DNA of 64,000 bases. Source: Pigmentiphaga litoralis (GTDB lineage: Bacteria; Pseudomonadota; Gammaproteobacteria; Burkholderiales; Burkholderiaceae_B). The position numbers were made by a program, and so were the translations under genes. The notes under the pieces are model-generated. The model did no database searches, had not been told where the DNA came from, and saw only the letters and a list, made by a program, of their open reading frames with translations. The first letter of the stretch is position 1, and the number at the start of each line of letters is the position of its first letter. The stretch lies in assembly GCF_013408655.1 (NCBI RefSeq), contig NZ_JACCBP010000002.1:806001-870000 (forward strand), read 5' to 3'. Positions 36,501 through 41,287 of this stretch are shown one piece after another.

Positions 36501-38556
36501 AGCCAACCAGGCTGCCGTCGGGTCCGCCAACACCGGAACTGCGTTGGTGGGCACACTGGGCACCTTGACCCTGAATGCCGACGGCAGCTACCGCTACACG
36601 GCCGACCAAGCCGCGGCCGACGCACTGGGCGCAGGGCAGACCGCCACCGACACCTTCAGCTATGCCATCAGTGATGGCAATGGCGGAACGGCGTTCAGCA
36701 CGCTGACGATCACGGTGAATGGGACCAACGATGCACCCACCTCCGTTGGCGTTTTGCCTGCGGTCGTGCGGGCCGACAGCACGGCAGTGACCTTGCCAAC
36801 GGCAGCAGCGTTTACCGACATCGACCGCAACAACACCTTTACCTATACCGCGACCGGCTTGCCGGCGGGCCTGACGATCAACGCCACGACCGGGCAGATT
36901 TCCGGCACCTTGGCGCACGATGCCAGCCAGGGCGGAACGGGTGGCATCCACGCAGTCGTGGTTACGGCCACGGACAGCCAGGGCGCCAGCACGTCGCAGC
37001 GCTTTGACTTCACGGTGACCAACCCGGCTCCAGTGGCAACGCCAGATACGGGCAGCGTGAACGAAAACGCCACGCTGGTGGTTGGCGCTGGCAACGGCGT
37101 GATCCTGGGCAAGGTCGGCACTGACACCGATGTCGATGGGGACACCCTCATCGTCACGGGTGTCACGACCGGAACCGCAGCCAGCCAGGCTGCCGTCGGG
37201 TCCGCCAACATCGGGACTGCGTTGGTGGGCACATTGGGCACCTTGACGTTGAACGCCGACGGCAGCTATCGCTACACGGCCGACCAAGCTGCGGCCGACG
37301 CCCTGGGCGCGGGTCAGACCGCCACCGACACCTTCAGCTATGCCATCAGCGATGGCAATGGCGGCACGGGCTTCAGCACGCTGACGATTACGGTCACTGG
37401 CGCCAATGACGCGCCGGTGGCCAACGCCGACACGGGCGCCGTGCGCAATGGCGAGACCGTGGTGGTCCCGGCAGGGCAGGGCGTGATCCAGGGCGCCGAC
37501 CAGGCGGGCCGCGACACCGACACCGATGGCGGCACGCTGCAGGTCGTGGGTGTCGCAGCCGGCACGGCGGCGAACGCCGACGCGGTCGGCCGCGCCCAGG
37601 TCGGCCAGCCGCTGGTGGGCGTCTTTGGCACGCTGACCTTGCAGCCGGATGGCAGCTACACCTATGCGGCGAATCAGCCTGCCGCCGCGCAGTTGTCTCC
37701 CGGTGCGCAGGGAGCCGACGTGTTCAGCTATGCCGTCAGCGATGGCAACGGCGGCACGGCGGCCGCCACGCTGACCATCACGGTGACCGGAACGACGCCC
37801 GTCGTGGTCACGCCGGTGACACCGGTCACGCCAGTGACGCCGGCCGAGCCTGCGCAGCCGACACCGACGCAACCAGCGGCTCCCGCACCCGTCCTGCCCT
37901 TGCCGGAATCGCCCGCGCCGATCCAGATCGCCGACAACGCCGTCCGGTCGAGTGTGATGGGAACGCGCTTCACGACCGAGCCGCCGGGTGTGTGGCAGGA
38001 GTATTGGAGCGATAACCGCGTCATCAACCTGCCGCTGCCCATCCATCCGATCGTCTATGTCGAAGTGACGGTGGAACGCGAGCAGGCGCTGCGGGCGGGC
38101 ACCGACATGCAGGCGTCGGGCATCGACGTCAACGCGATCGATGGCGGCAGTACCGACATCGTGTCGCGCGGGCAGGGCCTGGGCCAGGATGCGTCCATCT
38201 TCGTGCGGCATGCCGTCAACGAAGCGGAACGCGAACAGGCCTGGTTGCGCAGCCGCACCTTGGGACGGGATGGACGCGTCTCCTTGTCGGCCGACAACCT
38301 GTTGCCGAACAACAGCCTTTTCGCGTTGGACCTGATTCCGTCCGCGCAGGACAGCCGCGAGGCTGCGCCACCCCCGGCCGCCGCCGAACGCCAGGCGCCG
38401 GCCCCTGAAGCCAGGCGCACCGGCGCCGCGGGCTTTGCCGATCAACTCAAGCGCGCAAGTCGGAGCATCAGCCCCGTCCGCGCCGCCGACCCGGTGCCTG
38501 CCGCGCAACTTGCGCTGCGCACACCGGCCCCCACGCCTTCGACTCACCAAGAATGA
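18568..38556 (+). CDS. Giant DUF4347/cadherin-like/VCBS repeat surface protein
   Basis: A 6662-residue protein, probably a secreted or cell-surface adhesin. Residues 29-40 carry LEARTLFDGAGA, a motif seen near the N-terminus of DUF4347 proteins. DUF4347 spans about 89-250 with a His-Gly (H145) and a Cys (C188) resembling a clan-CD dyad. About 250-2941 are cadherin/CSPG-like repeats joined by NDAP linkers. About 2942-4332 are ten alternating ~139-residue repeats, and about 4333-6409 are alternating VCBS and cadherin-like (CADG) modules. The last ~250 residues are Pro/Ala-rich with no RTX nonapeptides and no recognisable type-I signal. There is no Sec signal peptide. The ATG at 18568 was preferred to a GTG at 18538; neither has a strong ribosome binding site. 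The four overlapping downstream genes probably export it. Confidence 0.93.
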   Translation: MTQPRVLPAHPRSPSSNAAFAPRTQLLALEARTLFDGAGAVAADKPQDADSGHKDTPTDTQARSTQSPDRTPAQDAARTPSDEAASPRREIVFVDPAVTGWEQIVANVRPDVDVVMLDASRNALEQIAETVSSGAPVDAIHIISHGSEGELQLGGAALNLASLPGEATRLADIGSHLTTDADILLYGCSIAEGGSGAAFLEALSRATGADVAASTDATGAASRGGNWTLEFDTGAVETTAIRATSFADLLAAPSVTAPTTGVRVVEPSVLNPGGVSASTTTLSGWTVADDGLGSTTLSVDVTIADTTKGSLGDASGQGTVIAGGYRLTGTAANLNSWINQITFTAADVELGATAAMTSLTVRVTDGEATPLSTSKTIDVTVTPSNDPVLVADGNQSVNEIGSTVISSALLPVDPEVAAGTQMNAQIVYRLTAATTQGFLSLSGTRLGVGSVFTQADVVANRLTYTHTATGATQNTADSFSVSVNDGATPQANSDTATVTLTIAPVNQAPTVGGSGSVFEGQPRNATDGGVPRSVVGDFITATGGGDPGDDAALSIAITSLPTHGTLHFSGTATINGVSSTINRDLTAADLTGAGFVIAYANRSGLTYSNDGVDGPGGQPPADGFNVSVTDAGGGTGVPATANGTVTINVRAVDDDPTWVASSTRQATVTALGADNTASSADDYRVTLTSSMVQALDVDSGDSQLSFVLTQLPASGLILLNNAQLDVGSTFTMDDVRNGRVQYLQTATRNDVNPSDQFRFQVRDNAVALHWTGAGAQFERAGGIYDSAASNAAFTTFAFTVNLVQTTPVYTGPGGTVAPTPAPASTLTTAYAGTDPTTGTPIGQLSEGGSVVLRGDDGNPSTPIMLNYTATGVAPSQVVYTITSMDAAGVIAKNGVQLATYGTFTQQDLNDGIVTFTHDGGEDFESSVAFKISAGGGSTGAPLIADNVVFRFYVTPVNDLPTATGGADIVMPEGGTTNITTGQLSFGDPDDATSAESYLENVTFGGADDSFALNNGAGGSDPLRFRVTALPTHGELQWNDNGTWRAVTAADVTGQRLFAASLVTGSGSTSGLRYVHDGSEANADSFAVVARDNRGTESTVGTVSIAVTGINDAPEIARDPTQTDPTTAGRSPNNIGGAPANNPLTVVEEGDFVQLTPAMLQAYDPDSSAMQVQYRITTAPAQGRIAYSTDNGVTFATIGVGSSFTQQDIASGRIYYIHDGTEPSSTGYPGTPDDSFQFTIADGDKEQAGNAFWIYVQPTNDAPVVTAPTGPVVIDSLTPANNPVAGFSVADADLVSLAPVETDFIQVTVRLLTEAGVAFNQAAYADVTLGYGTGAGATVDGTQNGDHALLTLRGTRAQVNGALSGLTVTFANDRDAIYQVEVLADDRVRDVASGALVDTDAGTAGVQVKANGGALNQTQTPPGNPTVVPSTEYDWYGAAVPADHPNIGAKAVVVWASNVNDLQTVVVPGAQTPSEDTAFTFSAGGGNGIQVGDAESNAFKLPVTLTLSVTDGVLDVGAQTGVTITGSGTATVTLVGTAADIQSRLDAGFTYTGKSQFNGTDTLTVTLTEGQAAVGSDVGSGSVANAPVIRTVALDLAAVNDQASVTVPGAPVAVTGNGTAQALTGVSVGDANDFNGNSAGVQPGETDFIQVTVRLTDTAGAPITDYTGITFAVAGGATVDTTYGGVGAPLVVRGTVAAVNTALAGLTVALTGDRDAAYRVQVLADDRLRDGNGVLTSGANGGAVNQQTGLPAVPATDTFAADPVNTPTATAAALYNVAIGSFDVRASSTNDAPVNVLPASFTVVEDAGATAVRDGSNQYIQITDADDFGSTMTVVLTATNGTLARSSTTGVTGSLSGASITLTGSKTDVNTALRTLTFAPTANLQGAAGIASISISTTDTSLDGVAGNNQVANSRLDIAITSANDRPTISTNVTLPAGTEEVPGAGVTLSTLALGYSDATDNQSGASNATTAVSGGNTSTAFSYLAIIGSTSYTAAQGAWQVSDGSGGWITIPTTGLSATNALVFSSSRDIRFVPANNFFGTPGALRVVAADGSSTVSTSTSASDTKSLTANGGTTATGAWSDTTAPRTIGTTVANVNDRPTASNTSLTATLEDAANPSGATVAGLGFGYSDVTDNQGTGGANITGGGNAATAFGGIAIVGNAANAAAEGVWQYNDNAGSGWVTIGSGASAPADGSALLLSTTASLRFLPNVANYNGTPGGLTVYVSDSAVTTTASSDISGSLGATGHWSTAVALGTTVTRQNDAPVLTGTASSPTQSENATTGSGVSVDPIKLVTAGSAITDLDLATSSGLNSTIFGQGSITVRITDASGYVTGDTLSVDLASLPGGALPTGVSLSGGSSADLVITLGSGTTLAQVGQLVDAITYRSTSDNPTVNGTRTTRDYSVIVSDGNNQQTGGNAGGPGSLNSAPIVGRLTIAPVNDAPVVDLNGAAAGADVTYTWTEPSNAAHVALPFVAGTLVTDADNTNLVGLSLVVSGVVDGASERIVLGGRSFALNADQTVTDTGGAYTITYVAATGTFTVAPVTGVATTAAVQTLVRGLAYVNDSDNPTAGNRTVTVQVTDAGFEDTAASTGKLVGNVATATIVVVPSNDQPVISGLDPVTFFENAINQSAAIIDGAVVLADVDSANFAGGSLTVSGLVAGQDTVSLGSSVPAVFGAVQRNGATVEYYNGSAWVTVGSITGGAGNTLTIGFNATTTRDVAQAVISALNFANSSDAPTLTRTLTLAINDGGAGTTQTQTVLVTIVRDNDAPVMTAGSVGGTGYAEQGTAVALLGGPIAVSDPDAVTNFYNSGANIGSLTVAFSGYQTGDVLSVANQGAGAGQIGVSGSTVSYAGTAFATITGGSAANLVLTFTSNAATPAAVNALLAQLRYSSTSDDPTVNGTQTGRALTITLNDGGNSKGATSATGALTAALNGTIAVAAVNDAPVLGGTLPTASFTENGSAVVLDGGLTVSDVDDTQIASATVSIGTGFQAGDTLVYVNQAGINGTYNTGTGVLSLTGTATLAEYQAALRSVTFTTSSDDPTVNGTAATRAINWTVTDAGSDAAAATSSTRTTSLTVTPLQDAPVISAGGTLAYTENAASQVIDGAVTVVSDADDTQLSGATITISSGFTAGDVLSFTTQNGITAASNTNGVLTLTGNATLAQYQAALRSVRYASTSEDPKATSSTRTVSWQVRDANSDSAGVASSSVVTSTISLTAVNDAPVLGGTLPAPSFTENGTAVVLDGNLTISDVDDTQMASASVRITSGFTAGDVLAFVNQSGISGAYDSATGVLSLTGAATVAQYQAALRSVVFSSTSDDPTVNATATTRGIGWTVTDAGSDAAAASSVSRNTTLTVVPAQDAPVLSAGGTSTYVENAVAQVIDGAVTVVSDADDTQLSGATITISAGYTAGDTLGFAAQNGITVASNANGVLTLTGTATLAQYTQALRSVTFSSTSDDPTASSASRTVSWQVRDANSDNAGVATSSAVTSTLNVTAGNDAPVLGGTLPTVTFAENGTAVVVDSGLTLTDLDDTQIASASVRISSGLTAGDVLAFVNQSGISGSYDAATGLLSLTGTATLAQYQAALRTITFVSSSDDPTANATATTRGITWTVTDANSDGAGAASTTRSTSVTVNPAQDAPVLTAGGSLTYTENAAAQAVDATLVVVSDADDTQLSGATITISGGYTAGDVLSFTPQNGITIASNTTGVLTLTGSATLAQYQAALRSVGYASTSEDPTATSATRTVSWQVRDANSDDAGVASSAVVTSTITLTAVNDAPVLTPQAGSAAFTENGSAIAVDTGLTVGDADDTLITGGTIAITTGALASDELAVVVAGSNIAGSFNAATGVLTLTGTDTLANYQTVLRSLTYRNGSDDPTDNGSKPSRVITYRLTDANSDGVGAAIGAATKGITITATQDAPVVTAGGSTTYAENAAAQVIDATVTVASDADDTQLSGATITISGGYTAGDILGFTAQNGITAASNANGVLTLTGTATLAQYQAALRSVTYTSTSDDPTVTSAARTVSWQVRDADSDATGTASSTVVTSTLTLTPSNDIPVLGGTLPAPVFIENGSAVVLDGNLTVSDLDDTQISAASVAIATGLTAGDTLVFVNQSGIAGSYDSTTGVLSLTGTATLAQYQAALRSVTFLSSSDDPTVNGTAATRGIRWTVTDAGSDAAATTSAVRTTSLTVTPAQDAPVLTAGATLNYTENQAAAVIDSTLTVSDADDTQLTGATVSIAAGLTAGDVLAFVNQSGITGSYDGATGVLTLTGTATLAQYRDALRTVTYASTSETPTRTSATRTISWTVVDADSDGAGAARSSAVTSVIAITGVNDIPVANPDTGAVTENAVLTTTAARGVIQGAVSSGTDTDLDGDTLSVIGVTTGTAMTVAGVGTASAGSALVGALGTLTLNADGSYTYAADQAGAEALAAGQTATDTFSYAISDGKGGTAFTTLTITVTGINDAPTPVGALPPVTQADSTVVAVPTAAGFADVDQNNSFTYSAAGLPAGLTINTATGVISGTLDHQASQGGTGGVHTVAVTATDSQGASVTQRFAFTVTNPAPVATPDTGSLTENATLVVGAGNGVIRGAVGTGGTVGTDTDVDGDALTVVGVSTGTAASVGGVGTANTGTALVGALGTLTLNADGSYRYVADQAAADALGAGQTATDTFSYAISDGNGGTAFSTLTITVTGANDAPTAVSSLPPVTQADSTVVAVPTATGFADLDRNNTFSYTATGLPAGLTIDASTGVISGTLARDASQGGTGGVHAVTVTATDSQGAAVSQRFDFTVTNPAPVAAPDTGSVNENATLIVAAGNGVMLGTVGTDSDVDGDTLVVTGVTTGTAASVAAVGTAHTGSTLVGTLGTLTLNADGSYRYVADQAAAEALGAGQTAADTFSYAISDGNGGTAFSTLTITVTGVNDAPIAVGSLPPVVQADSTLVNVPTAGAFTDTDANNRFTYSAAGLPAGLVIDAATGAITGTLDHQASQGGTGGVHGVVVTATDSQGAAVTQRFDFTVTNPAPVATPDVNTVAENATLVVGAGNGVIRGAIGTDTDVDGDTLAVTGVTTGTAGSLAAVGSANTGTALVGTLGTLTLNADGSYRYVADQAAADALGAGQTAADTFSYTISDGNGGTAFSTLTITVTGSNDAPTAVGSLPPVVRADSTSVNLPTAAAFADIDANNTFTYSATGLPAGLTIDAATGIIAGTLDHQASQGGTGGVHAVVVTATDSQGATITQRFDFTVINPAPVATPDVGSVGENATLVVGAGNGVILGAVGPDTDVDGDTLVVTGVTTGTASTLSAVGAANTGTALVGTLGTLTLNADGSYRYVADQAAADALGAGQTATDTFSYAISDGNGGTAFSTLTITVTGSNDAPTAAGTLPPVVRADSTSVNLPTAAAFADVDRNTTFTYSASGLPAGLTIDTATGVIAGTLDHQASQGGTGGVHAVTITATDSQGAAVTQRFDFTVINPAPVATPDVGTVGENATLVVGAGNGVILGSVGTDTDVDGDALTVIGVSAGTSASVGGVGAANTGTPLVGTLGTLTLNADGSYRYTADQPAADALGAGQTATDTFSYAISDGNGGTAFSTLTITVTGSNDAPTAVGSLPAVVRADSTAVSLPTAAAFADVDRNNTFTYSATGLPAGLAIDAATGVISGTLDHQASQGGTGGIHAVVVTATDNQGASVSQRFDFTVTNPAPVATPDVGSVNENATLVVGPANGVIMGTVGKVGTDTDIDGDTLAVTGVTTGTAGSQAAVGSAHTGSALVGAFGTLTLNADGSYRYTADQPAADALGAGQTATDTFSYAISDGNGGTAFSTLTITVTGANDAPSNVGTLPSVVRADSTTVTLPTAAAFTDIDRNNTFTYTATGLPAGLTINAMTGLISGALAHDASQGGTGGIHAVVVTATDNQGASTSQRFDFTVTNPAPVATPDVGSVNENATLVVGAGNGVILGTVGTDTDVDGDTLIVTGVTTGTAANQAAVGSANTGTALVGTLGTLTLNADGSYRYTADQAAADALGAGQTATDTFSYAISDGNGGTAFSTLTITVNGTNDAPTSVGVLPAVVRADSTAVTLPTAAAFTDIDRNNTFTYTATGLPAGLTINATTGQISGTLAHDASQGGTGGIHAVVVTATDSQGASTSQRFDFTVTNPAPVATPDTGSVNENATLVVGAGNGVILGKVGTDTDVDGDTLIVTGVTTGTAASQAAVGSANIGTALVGTLGTLTLNADGSYRYTADQAAADALGAGQTATDTFSYAISDGNGGTGFSTLTITVTGANDAPVANADTGAVRNGETVVVPAGQGVIQGADQAGRDTDTDGGTLQVVGVAAGTAANADAVGRAQVGQPLVGVFGTLTLQPDGSYTYAANQPAAAQLSPGAQGADVFSYAVSDGNGGTAAATLTITVTGTTPVVVTPVTPVTPVTPAEPAQPTPTQPAAPAPVLPLPESPAPIQIADNAVRSSVMGTRFTTEPPGVWQEYWSDNRVINLPLPIHPIVYVEVTVEREQALRAGTDMQASGIDVNAIDGGSTDIVSRGQGLGQDASIFVRHAVNEAEREQAWLRSRTLGRDGRVSLSADNLLPNNSLFALDLIPSAQDSREAAPPPAAAERQAPAPEARRTGAAGFADQLKRASRSISPVRAADPVPAAQLALRTPAPTPSTHQE
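27391..31563 (+). repeat. Ten alternating ~417-bp in-gene repeats (A/B type)
   Basis: Units start near 27391, 27811, 28228, 28648, 29059, 29479, 29893, 30319, 30730 and 31150. Odd units mostly begin NDAPVLGGTLP and contain FVNQSGISGSYD. Even units begin QDAPV and contain AQNGITAASN. The A/B pair therefore repeats every ~831-837 bp, showing growth by duplication of pairs. The last unit mixes A and B features. Conserved ends include ATLAQYQAALRSV. Each unit is probably one immunoglobulin-like beta-sandwich. Confidence 0.9.
31564..37794 (+). repeat. Tandem ~678-bp VCBS plus cadherin-like units
   Basis: VCBS modules begin near 31573, 32257, 32953, 33631, 34312, 34987, 35665, 36352 and 37030, with a final diverged one near 37418. 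Spacing is 675-696 bp (~226 residues). Each unit has a VCBS half (GTLTLNADGSYRY, DTFSYAISDGNGGTAF) and a cadherin-like half (GLPAGLTI, HDASQGGTGG, VTATDSQGA). The copies at ~36.1 and ~36.8 kb are almost identical over long stretches, which points to recent duplication or gene conversion. Confidence 0.93.
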
Positions 38557-40535
38557 TGACCATGAATGCACTGAAACTCAGCGTCCTTGCGGCGGTATCC
38601 GTTGCGCTGGCTGGCTGCTCGTCGATGAACCCGACGCCCTTCACCGAGTCGCAGGTCAAGGACCGCGTCGCGGCCGACCGGGCCGGCATGTACGCCGACC
38701 AGGAGCCTATCCTCGAGCCCATCACGTTCGAGGAAGCCGCCGCGCGCGCGCTGAAGTACAACCTCGACTACCGCCTGAAGCTGATGGAAACGGCGCTGGC
38801 GCAAGGCCTGCAGGACGTGTCGCGCTGGGACATGATGCCGCGCCTGCTGGTCGGGGCCGGGTACGCGTCGCGCAGCAACGATTCGGGCGGCCGGTCGATC
38901 GGCATCGTGAGCCGCGAAGAGACGCTGTCGCCGTCGACATCGCAGGAACGCAACCACACGCAAGCCAATGTGGAGCTGTCCTGGAACATGCTGGACTTTG
39001 GCGTCTCGTACTACCGCACCAAGCAGAAGGCGGACCAGTACCTGATGGCCAAGGAGCGCGAGCGCAAGGTCATCCAGAACGTACTGCAGGACACCCGCAA
39101 CGCCTACTGGCGCGCGCTGGGTGCGCAGAAGCTGATCGCGCGTGTCGATGACCTGATGACCCGCGTCGAAGCCGCGCTCAAGCGTTCGCGCCAGGCCGAA
39201 CAGCAGGGCCTGCTGCCGCAACCGACCGCGCTGGCGTACCAACGCGCGCTGCTCGATGCCGTCAGCCTGCTGTCGGTCCGCCGGCAGGAACTGGAGCTGT
39301 CGCGCGCGGAACTGGCGGCGTTGATGACACTGCCGCCGGGCACGACCTACACCCTGGCCGACATGGCCGAGCCGACCTTGCCACCCGTGCCGACGAACGT
39401 CAGTGCACTGGAAGAAATGGCCTTGCAGCGTCGTCCGGAACTGATGGAAGAGTGGTATCGCAAGCGCGTCACGGCCAACGACATCAAAGCCGCGATGATC
39501 CTGGCCATGCCCGGCATCCAGTTCGATTTCCTGAACGCCCAATACGACTCGAACCGTTTCCTGTACAACAATTCGTGGATCGATTCGGGCATCAGCGTGT
39601 CGTGGAACCTGTTCCGCCTGGCCTCGCTGCCAGCCTTGCAGCGCGCCCATGAAGCGCAGAACAAGACCGACGACTACCGCCGCATGGCGCTGGGCATGGC
39701 GATCCTGACGCAGGTCCGGATCGGTGTGCAGCGTTACGCGCTGGCCGCCAATGACCTGCGCCTGGCGCGCGAGTCGGCGCGTGTCGATGCACGTCTGCTC
39801 AACTATGCGAAGGCTGCCGCGACCACCCGCGTGGACTCGGAACTGGAAGTGATCCGTGCGGAAGCACGCGACCTGCTGACCACGTATCAACAGTTCGCAA
39901 GCTATTCGAACGCGCAGTCGGCCTGGGGCCGCCTGTACAACTCGATCGGCCTGGATGTGTTGCCCGAGCAGATTGCCGGCCTTGATGTGACCACGCTGGC
40001 GCAGTCGATTGCACGCACCACGGCCGAGTGGGAACAGACCACGTTCCAGTCGTCGCAGCCGGTCGGCGGCGCGATGCAGCCCCTGCCCGTGTCGATCGAC
40101 GAGGCGCCCGCAGGCATGGACCGCGCCGCCTTGGCGCAGGTGGGAACGGACGCGTTGATCCGCCACGAAGTGCTGGCGCGCAGCACCGGCACGCCCCAAA
40201 CACTGCGCCTGACCGTCACGGTGCAGGGCGGTCAGGTGGGGACCCGGACCGCGACGGTATCGATGCGCCTGACGGATGCCGAAGGCGCGGCGCCCCGCGT
40301 GTTCACCTACGCCGCGGTGGTTGGCGAAGTCACGCAGCGCGCGCTGGGCGGTGTGGTCGATGCCGCCATGGCCGCGAATGCGCCGAAGCTGGTGGCCGCG
40401 CTGGAAGCGGCGCCGGTCGCCGTGTCGGTGGCCCCCGCCCCCGCCCCCGCCCCCGCCGACGCCATGTCAATGGCGCCGCAGCACCCGTTGACGGCCAGCG
40501 TTCAGCCCCTGCGTATTTCCGGAGACGTGAAATGA
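38553..40535 (+). CDS. TolC-like outer-membrane efflux lipoprotein
   Basis: A 660-residue outer-membrane channel of the TolC/OEP family. The lipobox LAGC puts the lipidated cysteine at residue 22. Two OEP repeats rich in long helices cover about residues 50-465. TolC proteins are usually ~450-500 residues; this one has an extra ~190-residue C-terminal part with a beta-rich-looking segment (VTVQGGQVGTRTATVSMRL) and a PAPAPAPA tract. The ATG at 38553 overlaps the stop of the giant gene; ATGs at 38556 and 38562 are alternatives. It should form the outer-membrane exit of the export machine with the three downstream proteins. Confidence 0.92.
   Translation: MMTMNALKLSVLAAVSVALAGCSSMNPTPFTESQVKDRVAADRAGMYADQEPILEPITFEEAAARALKYNLDYRLKLMETALAQGLQDVSRWDMMPRLLVGAGYASRSNDSGGRSIGIVSREETLSPSTSQERNHTQANVELSWNMLDFGVSYYRTKQKADQYLMAKERERKVIQNVLQDTRNAYWRALGAQKLIARVDDLMTRVEAALKRSRQAEQQGLLPQPTALAYQRALLDAVSLLSVRRQELELSRAELAALMTLPPGTTYTLADMAEPTLPPVPTNVSALEEMALQRRPELMEEWYRKRVTANDIKAAMILAMPGIQFDFLNAQYDSNRFLYNNSWIDSGISVSWNLFRLASLPALQRAHEAQNKTDDYRRMALGMAILTQVRIGVQRYALAANDLRLARESARVDARLLNYAKAAATTRVDSELEVIRAEARDLLTTYQQFASYSNAQSAWGRLYNSIGLDVLPEQIAGLDVTTLAQSIARTTAEWEQTTFQSSQPVGGAMQPLPVSIDEAPAGMDRAALAQVGTDALIRHEVLARSTGTPQTLRLTVTVQGGQVGTRTATVSMRLTDAEGAAPRVFTYAAVVGEVTQRALGGVVDAAMAANAPKLVAALEAAPVAVSVAPAPAPAPADAMSMAPQHPLTASVQPLRISGDVK
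40431..40457 (+). repeat. GCCCCC hexanucleotide microsatellite
   Basis: Four and a half perfect copies of GCCCCC encode alternating Ala-Pro near the C-terminus of the TolC-like protein. Copy-number slippage would change tract length by two residues without shifting the frame. Confidence 0.85.
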
Positions 40536-41287
40536 ATGGCCTTCGTTATTCTGCGCTCGTGCTGGCCTGCGGCCTGATGACCGCAACCGCATCGGCCCAG
40601 ACGCCGGCGCCCGAAGCCATGGACCCGAACATCGTGCGGGTCATGATCTCGCCTGACAAGGAAACGACCCTGGCCGCGCCCATGAACGGGCGCATCAAGA
40701 CCCTGGGGCTGACGCTGGGCAGCACCTTTCCCCAAGGCCGCACGCTGGCCACGTTCGACTGCAGCGAGAACGACGCGCGCGCCAAGATCGCCGCGGCGGA
40801 ATTGAAGGCCGCGCGCGAAACCTACGAAGCCAAGGTGCGTCTGCAGGGCCTGCAGGCCGCCGGGGACGTCGAGGTCAACCTGGCCGCTGCCGCCGTGGAT
40901 CGCACGGTCGGTCAGGTCGAACTGGCGCAGGTCCAGAACGCGCAGTGCGCGGTCGTCGCGCCGTTCGCGGGCCGGGTCGCCAAGATTTTCGTGCGCCAGT
41001 ATCAGGGCGTAAACATCGGCACGCCCATGGCCGAAATCATCAGCAACGGCCCGCTCAAAATTCGGCTGAATGCCCCGTCGCGCTGGCTCAAGACCCTCAA
41101 GGTCGGCACGCCGTTCGACGTCGCGGTCGACGAGACCGGGGTCACCTATGCCGCCAAGGTGTCGGCGCTGGGCGCGCGCGTGGATGTGTCCGCGCAGACC
41201 ATCGAGATCGAAGGCCAGTTCACGGCCGTCCACCCCGGCCTGCTCGCGGGCATGAGCGGCACGGCGCGATTCGCAGGACTTAAATGA
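40532..41287 (+). CDS. Short HlyD/RND-type periplasmic adaptor
   Basis: A 251-residue periplasmic adaptor with a signal peptide ending at ATASA. A biotinyl-lipoyl half-motif (LAAPMNGRIKTLGLTLG) is followed by a short helical hairpin (about residues 75-125) and a second lipoyl half (CAVVAPFAGRVAKIFV). A beta-barrel domain completes it (LKIRLNAPSRWLKTL). It is shorter than most membrane-fusion proteins and has no transmembrane anchor beyond the signal. It overlaps the TolC-like gene by ATGA and the next gene by ATGA. It probably bridges the M50/HlyD and GAF/HlyD inner-membrane proteins to the TolC-like channel. Confidence 0.92.
   Translation: MNGLRYSALVLACGLMTATASAQTPAPEAMDPNIVRVMISPDKETTLAAPMNGRIKTLGLTLGSTFPQGRTLATFDCSENDARAKIAAAELKAARETYEAKVRLQGLQAAGDVEVNLAAAAVDRTVGQVELAQVQNAQCAVVAPFAGRVAKIFVRQYQGVNIGTPMAEIISNGPLKIRLNAPSRWLKTLKVGTPFDVAVDETGVTYAAKVSALGARVDVSAQTIEIEGQFTAVHPGLLAGMSGTARFAGLK

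Noticed and set aside
31564..37794. Regular repeats resembling a CRISPR-like or satellite array
   Set aside because: The period is ~678 bp, all repeats are in one reading frame, and they encode VCBS/cadherin modules. There are no short identical repeats with unique spacers.
40431..40457. Phase-variable frameshift tract in the TolC-like gene
   Set aside because: The repeat unit is six bases, so copy-number changes keep the reading frame. It can change length but not switch the gene off.
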